A stretch of 57,260 nucleotides of DNA from Opitutales bacterium UBA2995 (lineage in GTDB: Bacteria > Verrucomicrobiota > Verrucomicrobiia > Opitutales > UBA2995), in assembly GCA_002346535.1 (NCBI GenBank), contig DDZZ01000027.1:1-57260 (forward strand). The letters run 5' to 3'. The notes under the pieces were generated by a model. It saw only the letters and a list, made by a program, of their open reading frames with translations, did no database searches and was not told where the DNA came from. Both the position numbers and the translations under genes were made by a program. Positions 34,163 through 43,640 of the stretch are shown piece by piece (the stretch's first letter is position 1; each line of letters starts with the position of its first letter).

Positions 34163-35434
34163 TCAATTCTTCCAAAGCAAGAACACTCCGGCCCCATCGT
34201 GTCCACTTTCCCAAGGATAGGACAAAATTGAATCGACCAAAGAGAAAGAGTTATCGGACTCAAGAAACCGATCGACAACTTCTTGATTTTCGTCTGGGTC
34301 GATGCTGCAGGTACTGTAGACTATGTATCCTTCTTTTTTAACGAATTCAGTAGCCTTTTTCAGCAAGGCTTCCTGAAGACCAATCAGGCCTCGAAGTGTT
34401 TCTTTTGTTTGTCGCCATTTCACATCCGGCCTGCGTTGCAATACGCCTGTGTTGGAACAGGGAACATCCAAATACACCAGGTCAAAGGTAGCTTGTGGCA
34501 ATTCTTCCGAGCTGAGTTGCAGTATGTCTTTGGCCACCTGCAACGCGGTCACACCAGGTAATTGGTAAGACTCAAGATTCTTGACCAAACGATCAAAGCG
34601 TGTGCCGGGAAGGTCGACCGAGACAAGCAACCCGCCGGTTTTAGAAATTCGATGAAGCAGTTGGACGCTTTTTCCGCCCGGAGCCGCGCAAAGATCTAGA
34701 GCCGATTCGACTGTATGGTTTTTGGAAAGATCAACGCCAAGACGTGTGGATGGATCCTGAATATAGGCTTTCCCCTCAGTCAACAATTCCTTGGCAACAC
34801 TCCAATCCGCGTTTTGAATTTCATAAAACGAGGTCCAGGGGGTGGGTTGCCAACAATTTGGTACTACAATTCCGGGTATTGGAGAAAATGCGTATATTTT
34901 GGGCAGCCCCTGATTCCACTCCAGGAACTGCTTGACCGTCTTTTTTCCGAAAATCTTTTTCCAGCGTTTTATCATCCAAGCCGGATGACTCATGATACTG
35001 CTATGTGTTTTCAAAGAATTGCCCGTCGCCTCAAATTGAATGAGTATTGGAAGCTTCCTCATCACAGCGTTAACAAAGCGGGATTCCGGCTTGCTTAGCA
35101 TTTGTTTGGCTTGCTCGACTACGAAATGTACCACCTTGGGTTTTTGCTGTTCATCTGCCTCAATCCATTCATAGATTGATACAAGCATAACGGCCTGAAG
35201 GCGCTTTTTCGGAAATTTTTCAGCCCCTTTCTTCAAAAGAGCTTGAAGCCAACCCAAGTTTCGAACAACTCCATAGGATAAATATTGAATTCGCCTAACC
35301 ACTTTGCTCTCCAATTTTCGAGTACGCTTCAATGACAGGCTATCTAACTTCTCGTTCGTTTTTAAGAAGTCCTCCACAATCCGAACGGAAGCATACCATG
35401 AGGGGGAGCTGAGTGATTTTTCAGTCTTTGACAT
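34163..35434 (-). CDS. rsmB: 16S rRNA (cytosine-C5) methyltransferase, RsmB/Sun family
   Basis: 423 residues. The N-terminal ~130 residues form a NusB-like helical RNA-binding domain. The catalytic part has the SAM motif LDLCAAPGGKSVQLL, the PCSNTG motif in YLDVPCSNTGVLQRRPDVKW, and the catalytic STC in YSTCSIDPDENQEVV. The enzyme makes m5C in 16S rRNA (position 967 in E. coli). Divergent from the GreA-like gene. The target base here is inferred from the family and could be another rRNA site. Confidence 0.88.
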   Translation of the reverse strand: MSKTEKSLSSPSWYASVRIVEDFLKTNEKLDSLSLKRTRKLESKVVRRIQYLSYGVVRNLGWLQALLKKGAEKFPKKRLQAVMLVSIYEWIEADEQQKPKVVHFVVEQAKQMLSKPESRFVNAVMRKLPILIQFEATGNSLKTHSSIMSHPAWMIKRWKKIFGKKTVKQFLEWNQGLPKIYAFSPIPGIVVPNCWQPTPWTSFYEIQNADWSVAKELLTEGKAYIQDPSTRLGVDLSKNHTVESALDLCAAPGGKSVQLLHRISKTGGLLVSVDLPGTRFDRLVKNLESYQLPGVTALQVAKDILQLSSEELPQATFDLVYLDVPCSNTGVLQRRPDVKWRQTKETLRGLIGLQEALLKKATEFVKKEGYIVYSTCSIDPDENQEVVDRFLESDNSFSLVDSILSYPWESGHDGAGVFLLWKN

Positions 35435-35496
35435 TTATTTTTTTAGGGTCAGAAATTAACCTCTTTCTATCTAAAACTTTTTAGCTTAAACAACCT

Positions 35497-37344
35497 ATGA
35501 ACGAAGAAGCGGTTCAAGCGCTGATCGAAAATAATCCCAAACTAAAGCGGGATAAAGAAAAGTTATTGGCATTAAAGCCAGGATTTTTCTGCATTCACCG
35601 AAGCTGGGGCTTCGGAAAAATTCAATCTTACGAAGAGGCGGACAACCGCATTATAATCGATTTTGAGGACAAACCGGGTCATTCCATGGATCCGGCATTC
35701 TGTGTAAATACCATGGAGGTGCTGCCCCAAGACCACATCCTCTCACGCTCAAAAACCGAGGAGGAAGAAATCAAAACGATGGTCAGCAAAAAACCAGCGG
35801 ACCTCATTTTCGAAATTCTCGAAAAACTGCCCAAACAAACGGGGTCTACCCAGGAAATTGAACGCGTTTTGAAAATCTTACTCGGTGAAGTTAAGGCCAA
35901 GAAATGGTGGACAGCGGCTAAAAAACATGTGGCGCAGGATTCCAGGATCGGTATGCCCGTGCGCCGGACGGATCCTTATTTTATCCGGGAGGAACCGGTA
36001 AACCGAGAAGACGAGGTCTTTGACGCCTATTTCAAAACAAACGCCGCTGGCAGGAAACTTCGCCTTGTTGAAGAATTGATCTCCGTATGCGAGACAAATG
36101 ATGCCGTCAAAGTCCACTTGTCGGAACTCATTGAGGACTTTTCAAAATTTATTGCTGAGACTCACCAACTGGATCTTCTCGAAAGACTTCATGCCGCTTG
36201 GGTAAGGGATGATGTACTTACAATTTTGGATAGGGAAACCAATGTCGCGCCAATTCCAGACGAACTAGTGGCGCAAGCACCAGCTTTAGACGAACTGGCC
36301 AATGAACTTCCCGGGCCTTACCAGACAAAATTACTGGAACTGGTCGAAAGAACGCATCCCGAAGCCTGGACGAAGATCATTCTAGATCTGTTTAAAAACA
36401 GCAGAGGGAAATTCACCACCGAGAGCATTAACTATTTATATTCCCGATCACCGGTAGATGAAATCAAAAAAACACTCGAGCGATGGCTCGTAGAGCAAAA
36501 TCTCAAAAGCCCCGTTCTGATCTGGATCATCAAAAACAGAAATTCCAGAAAATTTTCAAAGATCATCCACGACCTCATCAATCCGCGACTTTTCTTGGCA
36601 GTCCTTTATGCTATCGACTACGAAGCCTTGCAAACCGCCGGTACCAGACGTGTGCCTCTGGCAGACCTGCTTTCCGATGATCAGGAATTGATTGGTGACC
36701 TGATGGCCGAAGCCGACCCGGAAACTGCTAGAGATTTGGCCAATTCGCTTCTTATGAACCAAGGTTTCGAGGATCTGACGAAAAAATCTATATTGGCTCG
36801 TGTCATAAAGATATTTCCAGCGGTTCAAAGTTTGGTGGATACCTCGGGAGAGACGAAAGAGGGGGATAACTTGTTTGTATCCCAAGCCAGTTTTGATGGC
36901 CGGAAGAATGAATACGACGAGTTGGTAAAGAAGAAGATCCCGGAAAATAAAAAGGCGATCGCCGAAGCACGTGAACACGGGGATTTGAAAGAAAATTCTG
37001 AATACAAGATGGCCCGGCAAGACCAGGCGACCCTTATGGCTCGAAAAGGCCATCTGGAGAAAGATCTTGCCCTGGCCCAAATTACAGATTTTACGGAGGC
37101 TCCGACTGAAGTCGTGGGAATCGGCAGTACCGTAGACCTGGAGCATGGAAGTACCGGTGAAGCCACCACATATCATCTCCTAGGCGCTTGGGATAGTGAT
37201 CCCGATGAAAATATTCTTTCCTACAAAACTCCCCTAGCTCAAAAACTACTTGGCGAAGAAGCCGGGGCTGTAGTTGAAGTAGAAGTGGCCGGAAATTCAC
37301 AAACCTGGAAACTTAAGTCCATTAGCCGTTACGTAGATAGGTAA
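35497..37344 (+). CDS. GreA/GreB-type transcript cleavage factor with long N-terminal extension
   Basis: 615 residues, whereas GreA is normally ~158. The last ~145 residues are a full GreA/B unit: a coiled coil from about residue 470 with its acidic tip GDLKENSEYKMARQ (the Asp and Glu that help RNA polymerase cleave backtracked RNA) and an FKBP-like C-domain (VVGIGSTVDLEHG ... TPLAQKLLGEEAG). The first ~460 residues contain a small beta module (PGFFCIHRSWGFGKIQ ... IIIDFEDKPGH) and then a long all-helical region. Chlamydial GreA proteins carry a comparable long extension, so this is likely a shared PVC-group form. The gene is monocistronic. Confidence 0.88.
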   Translation: MNEEAVQALIENNPKLKRDKEKLLALKPGFFCIHRSWGFGKIQSYEEADNRIIIDFEDKPGHSMDPAFCVNTMEVLPQDHILSRSKTEEEEIKTMVSKKPADLIFEILEKLPKQTGSTQEIERVLKILLGEVKAKKWWTAAKKHVAQDSRIGMPVRRTDPYFIREEPVNREDEVFDAYFKTNAAGRKLRLVEELISVCETNDAVKVHLSELIEDFSKFIAETHQLDLLERLHAAWVRDDVLTILDRETNVAPIPDELVAQAPALDELANELPGPYQTKLLELVERTHPEAWTKIILDLFKNSRGKFTTESINYLYSRSPVDEIKKTLERWLVEQNLKSPVLIWIIKNRNSRKFSKIIHDLINPRLFLAVLYAIDYEALQTAGTRRVPLADLLSDDQELIGDLMAEADPETARDLANSLLMNQGFEDLTKKSILARVIKIFPAVQSLVDTSGETKEGDNLFVSQASFDGRKNEYDELVKKKIPENKKAIAEAREHGDLKENSEYKMARQDQATLMARKGHLEKDLALAQITDFTEAPTEVVGIGSTVDLEHGSTGEATTYHLLGAWDSDPDENILSYKTPLAQKLLGEEAGAVVEVEVAGNSQTWKLKSISRYVDR

Positions 37345-37370
37345 AGCATCCCCGACCAGATATTCATCTC

Positions 37371-38297
37371 GTGGATACAGTCGATACCTTAAAACTGCTT
37401 TCCGATCCAACACGCCTGAGGTTAATCCGGCTTTTGGTTAACGAGGAATTGTCTGTGGCAGAATTGCAAGAGGTTCTAAATATGGGACAATCCAGGATCT
37501 CGTCTCATCTAGGTATTCTGAGGCAGGGGAACCTTGTTGAAGACAGGCGAGACGGGAAAAAAAGCTACTACCACTTAAACCGTTTCCTGGATTCAGAAAC
37601 CAAGGCCCTGGTGAAAGTCGTCTGCGTTTCCTTTGATAAACAGGAGCAAGCACAACGGGATACTGAGAACTTGAGGAGAATTCTCGATCAGCGTCAGGAA
37701 CTGTCTGAAAAGTTTTTCAATTCCGTGGCTGAAAACCTAGGCAAGTATCATTGTCCGGGCAGATCCTGGGAAGCACTCGGACATTTTCTTCTGAAATTGA
37801 CCCCCTCAATAACGATAGCCGACCTGGGCGCCGGAGAGGGTATCATTTCCCAATTGCTGGCACGACACGCCCAGATGGTCTACTGTATAGACAATTCCAA
37901 AAAAATGGTGGAGGTGGGAAGCACCCTCGCCAAAAAAAATGGTTTTACAAACCTATGTTATAAACTTGGCGAAATTGAGCATTTGCCGTTGGAGGACGGA
38001 TCCTTCGACCTTGCCCTGTTGAGCCAAGCCCTTCACCACGCGCGTGTGCCTGTTGAAGCGCTTCAGGAAGCTTACCGAATCCTCAAGCCAGGTGGACAAA
38101 TCATCGTCTTGGATTTATTGGAACACCAATTCGAAAAGGCTCGCGAGCTCTATGCCGACCGCTGGTTGGGCTTTTCGAAGAATCAGCTATACCGGTGGCT
38201 TAAAGAAGTGGGTTTTGAGCAAGTCGAGGTTTCAATGGTAGCAAAAGAAAGCGAAGAACCGTTTTTTGAGACAGTCCTGGCTTCAGCGCGAAAGTAA
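37371..38297 (+). CDS. ArsR-family HTH fused to a SAM-dependent methyltransferase
   Basis: 308 residues, starting at a GTG (37371), 27 bp after the GreA-like stop. Residues 1-90 are an ArsR/SmtB winged helix: LKLLSDPTRLRLIRLLVNEE, QSRISSHLGILRQGNLVEDR and DGKKSYYHLN. Residues ~140-300 are a class I methyltransferase: IADLGAGEGIISQLLARH, YCIDNSKKMV, LPLEDGSFDLALLSQALHH and RILKPGGQIIVLDLL (UbiE-like). No metal-binding cysteine motif is evident in the HTH part. In other bacteria this fusion often neighbours methionine or SAM-cycle genes, which are not seen here. Its role as regulator, enzyme or both is open. Confidence 0.88.
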   Translation: MDTVDTLKLLSDPTRLRLIRLLVNEELSVAELQEVLNMGQSRISSHLGILRQGNLVEDRRDGKKSYYHLNRFLDSETKALVKVVCVSFDKQEQAQRDTENLRRILDQRQELSEKFFNSVAENLGKYHCPGRSWEALGHFLLKLTPSITIADLGAGEGIISQLLARHAQMVYCIDNSKKMVEVGSTLAKKNGFTNLCYKLGEIEHLPLEDGSFDLALLSQALHHARVPVEALQEAYRILKPGGQIIVLDLLEHQFEKARELYADRWLGFSKNQLYRWLKEVGFEQVEVSMVAKESEEPFFETVLASARK

Positions 38298-38369
38298 TCA
38301 GTTGGTAGGTTGGAAATTGACGCAGGAATCATTGTTCACAAGGATTTCCCAACGAACACTACATCAACT

Positions 38370-38678
38370 ATGTCAAAAGTCGATTTTGCAATTGGAATTG
38401 GCGGTGCCGCAGGTCAAAGGATCACCACCCCAGGTAATATTTTAGTCCGCATTTTCGCGAGAAGAGGAAGAAGACTACGATCCAACCGGCTTCCCATAAT
38501 GCTATGGAAAAGGTCTATATTGGGGGAGAAGAAATCCAAATCGGACTATTCCGGAAAAAGGGACGACCTGCCTGCATTAGAAGAGTTGGAACCGGTACTC
38601 GAAGAAGCAAGTCCGCTAGCCTACCGCGTCCTTGGCATTTCCAAATATCAGGCCCAGGAATTAATTAGGGAAATTTAG
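38370..38678 (+). pseudogene. Remnant of 2-oxoacid:ferredoxin oxidoreductase korA start joined to korB end
   Basis: The 102-codon frame starts MSKVDFAIGIGGAAG ... PGNILVRIFARRG, the N-terminus of a 2-oxoacid oxidoreductase alpha subunit (KorA). It then jumps to pieces of a beta subunit C-terminus spread over other frames: EEEEDYDPT at about 38465, then NAMEKVYIGGEEIQIGLFRK from the ATG at 38504. The original frame resumes with PALEELEPVLEEASPLAYR ... AQELIREI and a stop. The middle of both genes is gone. The A-run at 38560-38565 is a likely frameshift point. Thus it is a deletion scar of a korAB pair, not a working gene. Confidence 0.72.
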
Positions 38679-38792
38679 CCCAATAATGCTTAAAACCTTC
38701 GAGTTTCAGGCATTTGAACAAGTGTTTTCCCCATTTTTCTGGACTTGATTGCGGTTTTTTTAGAAAATACTAAGATTAGCATGGTATTCTCG

Positions 38793-38811
38793 GCAAGTCG
38801 AACCGACTTGC
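38793..38811. promoter_or_regulatory. Perfect 8-bp hairpin in the leader of the large oxidoreductase gene
   Basis: GCAAGTCG (38793-38800), loop AAC, CGACTTGC (38804-38811). It lies 47 bp before the chosen ATG (38859). A weak TTGATT-N17-TACTAA pair (38745-38773) upstream could be a promoter. The dyad could be a repressor site or an RNA hairpin. Its presence also argues that translation starts at 38859 rather than at an earlier codon. Confidence 0.4.
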
Positions 38812-38858
38812 AATTTAACCTCTTCAGGCTAAATGATATATCTTATTCTATTTATTAT

Positions 38859-41800
38859 ATGATAGCTAATAAACCCAAATACCCAGGTATAAGAATTACC
38901 ACCAATGGAAATCAACTGGTCAGTTATTATACAGAGGCCCGGATCACAGACGGTGGAATATTTTACCCTATTACGCCAAGCACAGAGCAGGGAGAAATGT
39001 ATCAGCAGTCTTATGCCGAGGGTAAACTGAATGTATTTGGCCGGCCCAAGATCGCCATCGAGTGCGAAGGGGAACACGCAGCACAAGGAGGAGCTATAGC
39101 TTACTCCATCACCGGCAAACGCACAGTTAATTTTACCTCCGGCCAGGGCATCGTTTACGGAATTGAACAGTTTTACCACGCGCCCGGAAAACTCACGACC
39201 ATGGTCTTGGAGGTCGGGGCTCGGGCGCTCACCAAGCATGCACTGAACGTGCACTGTGGCCACGATGACATCTATGCGGCTCTGGATACGGGGTGGATCA
39301 TGCTTTTCGCCAAAGATGCTCAGCAGGCAGCTGACCAGGCACTCATTTTAAGGAAAGTTACAGAAAATTCGCTGACGCCCGGTATCAATATTCAAGATGG
39401 TTTTTTGACCACTCACCTGGAGAGAACTTTCCATAAGCACGAATCCGAATTGTTGAGGGAATACCTCGGAGCCCCAGACGATATCATCGAGTGCCCAACC
39501 GAATCACAAAAAATCCTATTTGGTCCCACGCGCCGCCGCGTTCCAAAAGTGATCGATCTCAAAAATCCAGCACTCATAGGTCCTGTGCAAAACCAGGAAC
39601 ACTACATGAACGGCGTGGCCGCAAGGCGGAACAATTTCGTGGAGCCCATTCTCGATTTTCTCCAGGAAGCATACGACGAATTTGGCAAGCTCACCGGACG
39701 GCACTACGGTTTCGTAACGGAATACAATACCGCCAATGCAGATACTGTTTTTGTCACGCTGGGCTCATCCGCGGAAAACATTGAAGCAGCTATCGACTAT
39801 ATAGGTGATAACTACGGAGAAGAGGTTGGTGTTGTACACCTGAATGTAATTCGTCCATTCCCGGAAGCAGCGGTCGTCAAAGCCCTGGCAGGAAAAAAGA
39901 ACGTCATCATCATAGAAAGAACTGATGAACCCATGGCGGGGGATAACCCCCTGGCACGGGATGTTCGTACCGCTCTGACAAAGGCTCTGGAAAATAACGA
40001 TTCCCTAGCCTATCAGCATCTTGGAGATGTGACACTGGAATCCATGCCCAGAATCTTCTCAGGAATTTATGGCCTGGGTTCACGAGATTTTCGACCTGAA
40101 GATACTTTGGGAGCCTGGCAATTCGCCACAGGAAAAATCAAAAGGGCGGACGGTAAACACAAGGATGACGGAGAATCATTCTTCACTTTGGGAATCGATC
40201 ATCCCTATAGAGTAGTTTCTAAGGAAACACCGTCACTGCTACCCGAAGGTTCAATTGCGGTCCGACTCCACTCAATCGGCGGCTGGGGTATGATCACCAC
40301 GGGTAAAAACCTGTCGGAAATTATCGGTGAAATCGGCGATGAGGTCGCCAAAAAGAAGGGTGATGTAGATACCAATGGTCAGCTTGAAGAAGTGATCCAT
40401 ATTTCTGCCAATCCCAAATACGGTTCGGAGAAGAAAGGCGCACCCACAGAGTTCTTCCTCATCGCAAGTCCGGAACGGGCTCGAGTGAATTGTGACCTGC
40501 GCCATGTTAATGTAGTGCTTTGTTGCGACCCCAAAGCCTTTACCCATATTGACCCACTGGACGGCATTGTCGACGGTGGCACATTTATTTGGGAATCCAA
40601 CGAACCGCCCGAAGTGGCATGGCAAAGGATACCGCCCGCCGCCCGGCAAACCATCGTGGACAAACAAATCAAGATCTACATCCTGCCCGGTTTTGACATA
40701 GCAAAAAAAGCAACTCCCAGACCCGAGCTCCAATTGCGAATGCAGGGGAATTCTTTTCTCGGCGCCTTTTTCAAACTCTCATCTTTACTGGAGGATTTTG
40801 AAGTATCGGAAGACCATTTTCGCGAGTTGGTCCGAGCGCAGTACGTCAAAAAGTTCGGACGTTTTGGAGACGCGGTGGTCGACTCCAATATGGAGGTTAT
40901 GATCCAGGGAGGCGAACGCCTTCAAGAGGTTCCCCATGGAGAAATGGATGCCCTGGACCGGTCTCAAATGAGAGGAGAAGTGCTGTTTCCGAATGCAGAT
41001 TCAGACGGCGATTGCGGTCCTATGTGTGGCTGTGTCCCAACACCAAAGCCCGAGAAACAGAAAGAACGCATCCCGATGTACAAGACGGAAACCTTCGATA
41101 ATGAATATCGTTCCGGTCTTGGTTACAACCAACCTGCATCACCCTTGGCGGCGGTAGGTGTTATGGCGGCAGCATCAGGAGCCACAGCTTCCAAGTACGG
41201 AGCGCGGCGCGAAACCCCGGTTTATTATCCGGAAAACTGTACCCAGTGTATGGCCTGTATCACGGCCTGCCCTGATACCGCCCTGCCTACCACCACTCAG
41301 GAACTCGGCACCATTCTACAAACGACTTTCAACAACTACGTCACCAACGGGGATGATCGTGCAAAATTGATCGAAAGTATACCAATCATTGATACGGCGG
41401 CACGAGAGATCATGCGGACCGTAGTTAAGGAGAAGGAGAAGACTCCGCTTGCATCTATTTTATTGGAAGAGGTTAACAAGATCGATAAGGTCACCGACCG
41501 CTCCAAGGAGGAATTCGCCGACATCGTTCAGAAACTTCCGCTGGCCTATAATAAAGTAAATGCGATCTTCTCCACGATGGAACGAAAGTCTCCGGGTGAT
41601 GGAGGAATATTTTCCATTTTTGTTTCTGATCTCTGTAAAGGCTGCGGTGAATGTGTCACTGAATGCGGTGACCATGACGCTTTGCGAATGGAATCCGACA
41701 CGGAGGAAAATAATGCCCGCGTGCTGACCGCCTCCGCCTTCCTCGATATTCTTCCGGAAACCAACGAAAAATATCTGGGTAAATATAATCCTAATGCTCC

Positions 41801-43550
41801 TGAGGAATCACGCCCGGCTACTCTAAGGAATTTGATGATGATGACGGGAGCATACAAAGCACTCGCTTCTGGAGACGGCGCTTGCGCAGGTTGCGGCGAA
41901 AAATCCGTTTTACACGCTTTGGCATCCGTAACGGAAGCCTACATGCGGCCGTTGTATCACGACAAAGCAGACCGGCTTATGAACAAAGCCTGCCGACTCG
42001 AGAAAGAAGGAGAAGATCTCCTGAAAAAACTCGAAGCGGAGGACGAAGATGCCTACAATGTGTTTCGACGCACGACTGCCCACGTTTTGATGGGATTAGG
42101 AGGGGATACCGATGAAGACACCGATTTCCGCTTGAAAGATCATGGCGAAATTTCGGACAAACACATTGTCGACGCTGTAGTTGCGGTCATGCGGACCGAC
42201 GCATTTAATCACAAGCACATCCAAACCATAGATGGACGTGATGATAATGGAATGTCAGTCATGGCCATGGGAGCTCATACCGGTTGCAACACAGTCTACG
42301 GTTCGACTCCTCCCAACAACCCGCATCCATATCCCTGGCTGAACTCACTGTTCCAGGACGGAGCAACCATCTCATGGTTAATGGGTGAGAGCTTCATTCT
42401 CGAGAACGCCAGAACTTCCGTAATTCCGGAAAGGCTTTGCGACCATTTGCTGGATGCCAACCACCTGAACGATGTCGATTACTTCGATTATACACATTTC
42501 ACCGATACCTTGATGACCGACCAGGAGATCAGAGAGATGCCTAAAGTATGGTGTGTCGGAGGTGACGGAGCCATGGGAGACATCGGGTACCAAAACGTAT
42601 CCAAAGTCATCCTGCAAAACCGGCCCAATGTAAAAATGCTTATGCTGGACACCCAGGTTTACTCCAACACAGGTGGGCAGAACTCCGACTCCTCACCCAT
42701 GACCGGCGGTTTTGATATGAATCAAATTGGTGCAGCTTCCCAAGGAAAACTTTGCGAGATGAAGAACATCGCCGAGTCATTTGTGAGCGGTCACGGATCA
42801 CCTTACGTTTCCCAAGTTTCCATGGCAGATGTGCCAAAACTTTATGGATCCATTCTAGAAGGTCTGGAATATCGCGGAACCTCGTTCCATCTCTGCTATA
42901 CCACCTGCCAACCGGAGCATGGGGTTGGAGATGACATGGCAACACGACAGGCGGTCGGTATACGGGACAGCCGCGGACTGCCTGAGTTTGTTTCCAATCC
43001 GGATCTGGGAGAAACCTATCAGGAAACCTTCAGCATCAAAGGAAATAAGAACCCCAATCGCGATTGGATGCAGGCAACCTACTCCTTCAATAAAGAGAAG
43101 TACAGCCTCACAACAGCCCACTGGGCAGCTACCGAAGGCCGCTTCCGCAGGCACCTGAAACGCGTCAAGGAAGAACAAGTCGCCGACCTGATTTTCATCG
43201 ATAACCTGATCCTCTGTGTTGAACAGAAAGACGTGGTCAACAAGCGCTACCTGAAGCCAGAAGAACGGGCTTACGTTCCAGATTTTGGCGTGTATATCCT
43301 GGTTGAATCTCCGAACGGCAAGCCCGTTTACATGAGCTTATCTCGGCAAATGGTCCTATTTGTAATCGAACGTAGAAAAGCCTGGAGGATGATGCAATCC
43401 AGAGCAAGCCAGGAGAATATCGATTACGAAATGCAAAAAGAAATAGTGGGCAAGCTGAAGAGTGGTGAAATCAGTCGTGATGAAGTCTGGGAAAAAGGAG
43501 CCGATGTTCTCAATGAGGAAGCCGGCGAACCGGAGGCTGTTCAAAGCTAG
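38859..43550 (+). CDS. Giant pyruvate:ferredoxin (flavodoxin) oxidoreductase-like protein
   Basis: 1563 residues from the ATG at 38859; typical PFOR/NifJ is ~1170-1230. Domain order is the standard one. Domain I (EARITDGGIFYPITPSTEQGE) is followed by domain II, then the gamma/III domain from about residue 463 (VRLHSIGGWGMITTGKNL). Next comes a Cys-rich linker (CGPMCGC, about 720-726) and two ferredoxin clusters: CTQCMACITACP (about 794) and CKGCGECVTECG (about 926, with G instead of the usual P). The TPP domain has GACAGCGE (about 1007), GGDGAMGDIGYQN (about 1233) and DTQVYSNTGGQNS. An insertion of ~110-130 residues separates CAGCGE from the GCNTVYGSTPP segment. It oxidises a 2-oxoacid to acyl-CoA and reduces ferredoxin or flavodoxin; pyruvate is the likely substrate. 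Confidence 0.9.
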   Translation: MIANKPKYPGIRITTNGNQLVSYYTEARITDGGIFYPITPSTEQGEMYQQSYAEGKLNVFGRPKIAIECEGEHAAQGGAIAYSITGKRTVNFTSGQGIVYGIEQFYHAPGKLTTMVLEVGARALTKHALNVHCGHDDIYAALDTGWIMLFAKDAQQAADQALILRKVTENSLTPGINIQDGFLTTHLERTFHKHESELLREYLGAPDDIIECPTESQKILFGPTRRRVPKVIDLKNPALIGPVQNQEHYMNGVAARRNNFVEPILDFLQEAYDEFGKLTGRHYGFVTEYNTANADTVFVTLGSSAENIEAAIDYIGDNYGEEVGVVHLNVIRPFPEAAVVKALAGKKNVIIIERTDEPMAGDNPLARDVRTALTKALENNDSLAYQHLGDVTLESMPRIFSGIYGLGSRDFRPEDTLGAWQFATGKIKRADGKHKDDGESFFTLGIDHPYRVVSKETPSLLPEGSIAVRLHSIGGWGMITTGKNLSEIIGEIGDEVAKKKGDVDTNGQLEEVIHISANPKYGSEKKGAPTEFFLIASPERARVNCDLRHVNVVLCCDPKAFTHIDPLDGIVDGGTFIWESNEPPEVAWQRIPPAARQTIVDKQIKIYILPGFDIAKKATPRPELQLRMQGNSFLGAFFKLSSLLEDFEVSEDHFRELVRAQYVKKFGRFGDAVVDSNMEVMIQGGERLQEVPHGEMDALDRSQMRGEVLFPNADSDGDCGPMCGCVPTPKPEKQKERIPMYKTETFDNEYRSGLGYNQPASPLAAVGVMAAASGATASKYGARRETPVYYPENCTQCMACITACPDTALPTTTQELGTILQTTFNNYVTNGDDRAKLIESIPIIDTAAREIMRTVVKEKEKTPLASILLEEVNKIDKVTDRSKEEFADIVQKLPLAYNKVNAIFSTMERKSPGDGGIFSIFVSDLCKGCGECVTECGDHDALRMESDTEENNARVLTASAFLDILPETNEKYLGKYNPNAPEESRPATLRNLMMMTGAYKALASGDGACAGCGEKSVLHALASVTEAYMRPLYHDKADRLMNKACRLEKEGEDLLKKLEAEDEDAYNVFRRTTAHVLMGLGGDTDEDTDFRLKDHGEISDKHIVDAVVAVMRTDAFNHKHIQTIDGRDDNGMSVMAMGAHTGCNTVYGSTPPNNPHPYPWLNSLFQDGATISWLMGESFILENARTSVIPERLCDHLLDANHLNDVDYFDYTHFTDTLMTDQEIREMPKVWCVGGDGAMGDIGYQNVSKVILQNRPNVKMLMLDTQVYSNTGGQNSDSSPMTGGFDMNQIGAASQGKLCEMKNIAESFVSGHGSPYVSQVSMADVPKLYGSILEGLEYRGTSFHLCYTTCQPEHGVGDDMATRQAVGIRDSRGLPEFVSNPDLGETYQETFSIKGNKNPNRDWMQATYSFNKEKYSLTTAHWAATEGRFRRHLKRVKEEQVADLIFIDNLILCVEQKDVVNKRYLKPEERAYVPDFGVYILVESPNGKPVYMSLSRQMVLFVIERRKAWRMMQSRASQENIDYEMQKEIVGKLKSGEISRDEVWEKGADVLNEEAGEPEAVQS

Positions 43551-43579
43551 CTAAAATCTAATTTTCCGCCTCACCCTAC

Positions 43580-43605
43580 CGTGATCCGATGTTATTTGGA
43601 TCGCG
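43580..43605. other. 8-bp hairpin after the large oxidoreductase gene
   Basis: The arms CGTGATCC (43580-43587) and GGATCGCG (43598-43605) pair over eight positions with one G-U, around a 10-nt loop, 30 bp after the stop codon. There is no T-run behind it, so it is not a classic intrinsic terminator, but it may protect the message end or pause polymerase. Confidence 0.35.
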
Positions 43606-43640
43606 CAATTTGGTCGTACCCTTAGCATGGATTCAGTTTT

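Noticed and set aside
38370..38678. An apparently open 102-codon frame that could be called a small protein.
   Set aside because: Its parts match the start of KorA and the end of KorB with other-frame KorB pieces between them, so it is a deletion product rather than a designed fusion.
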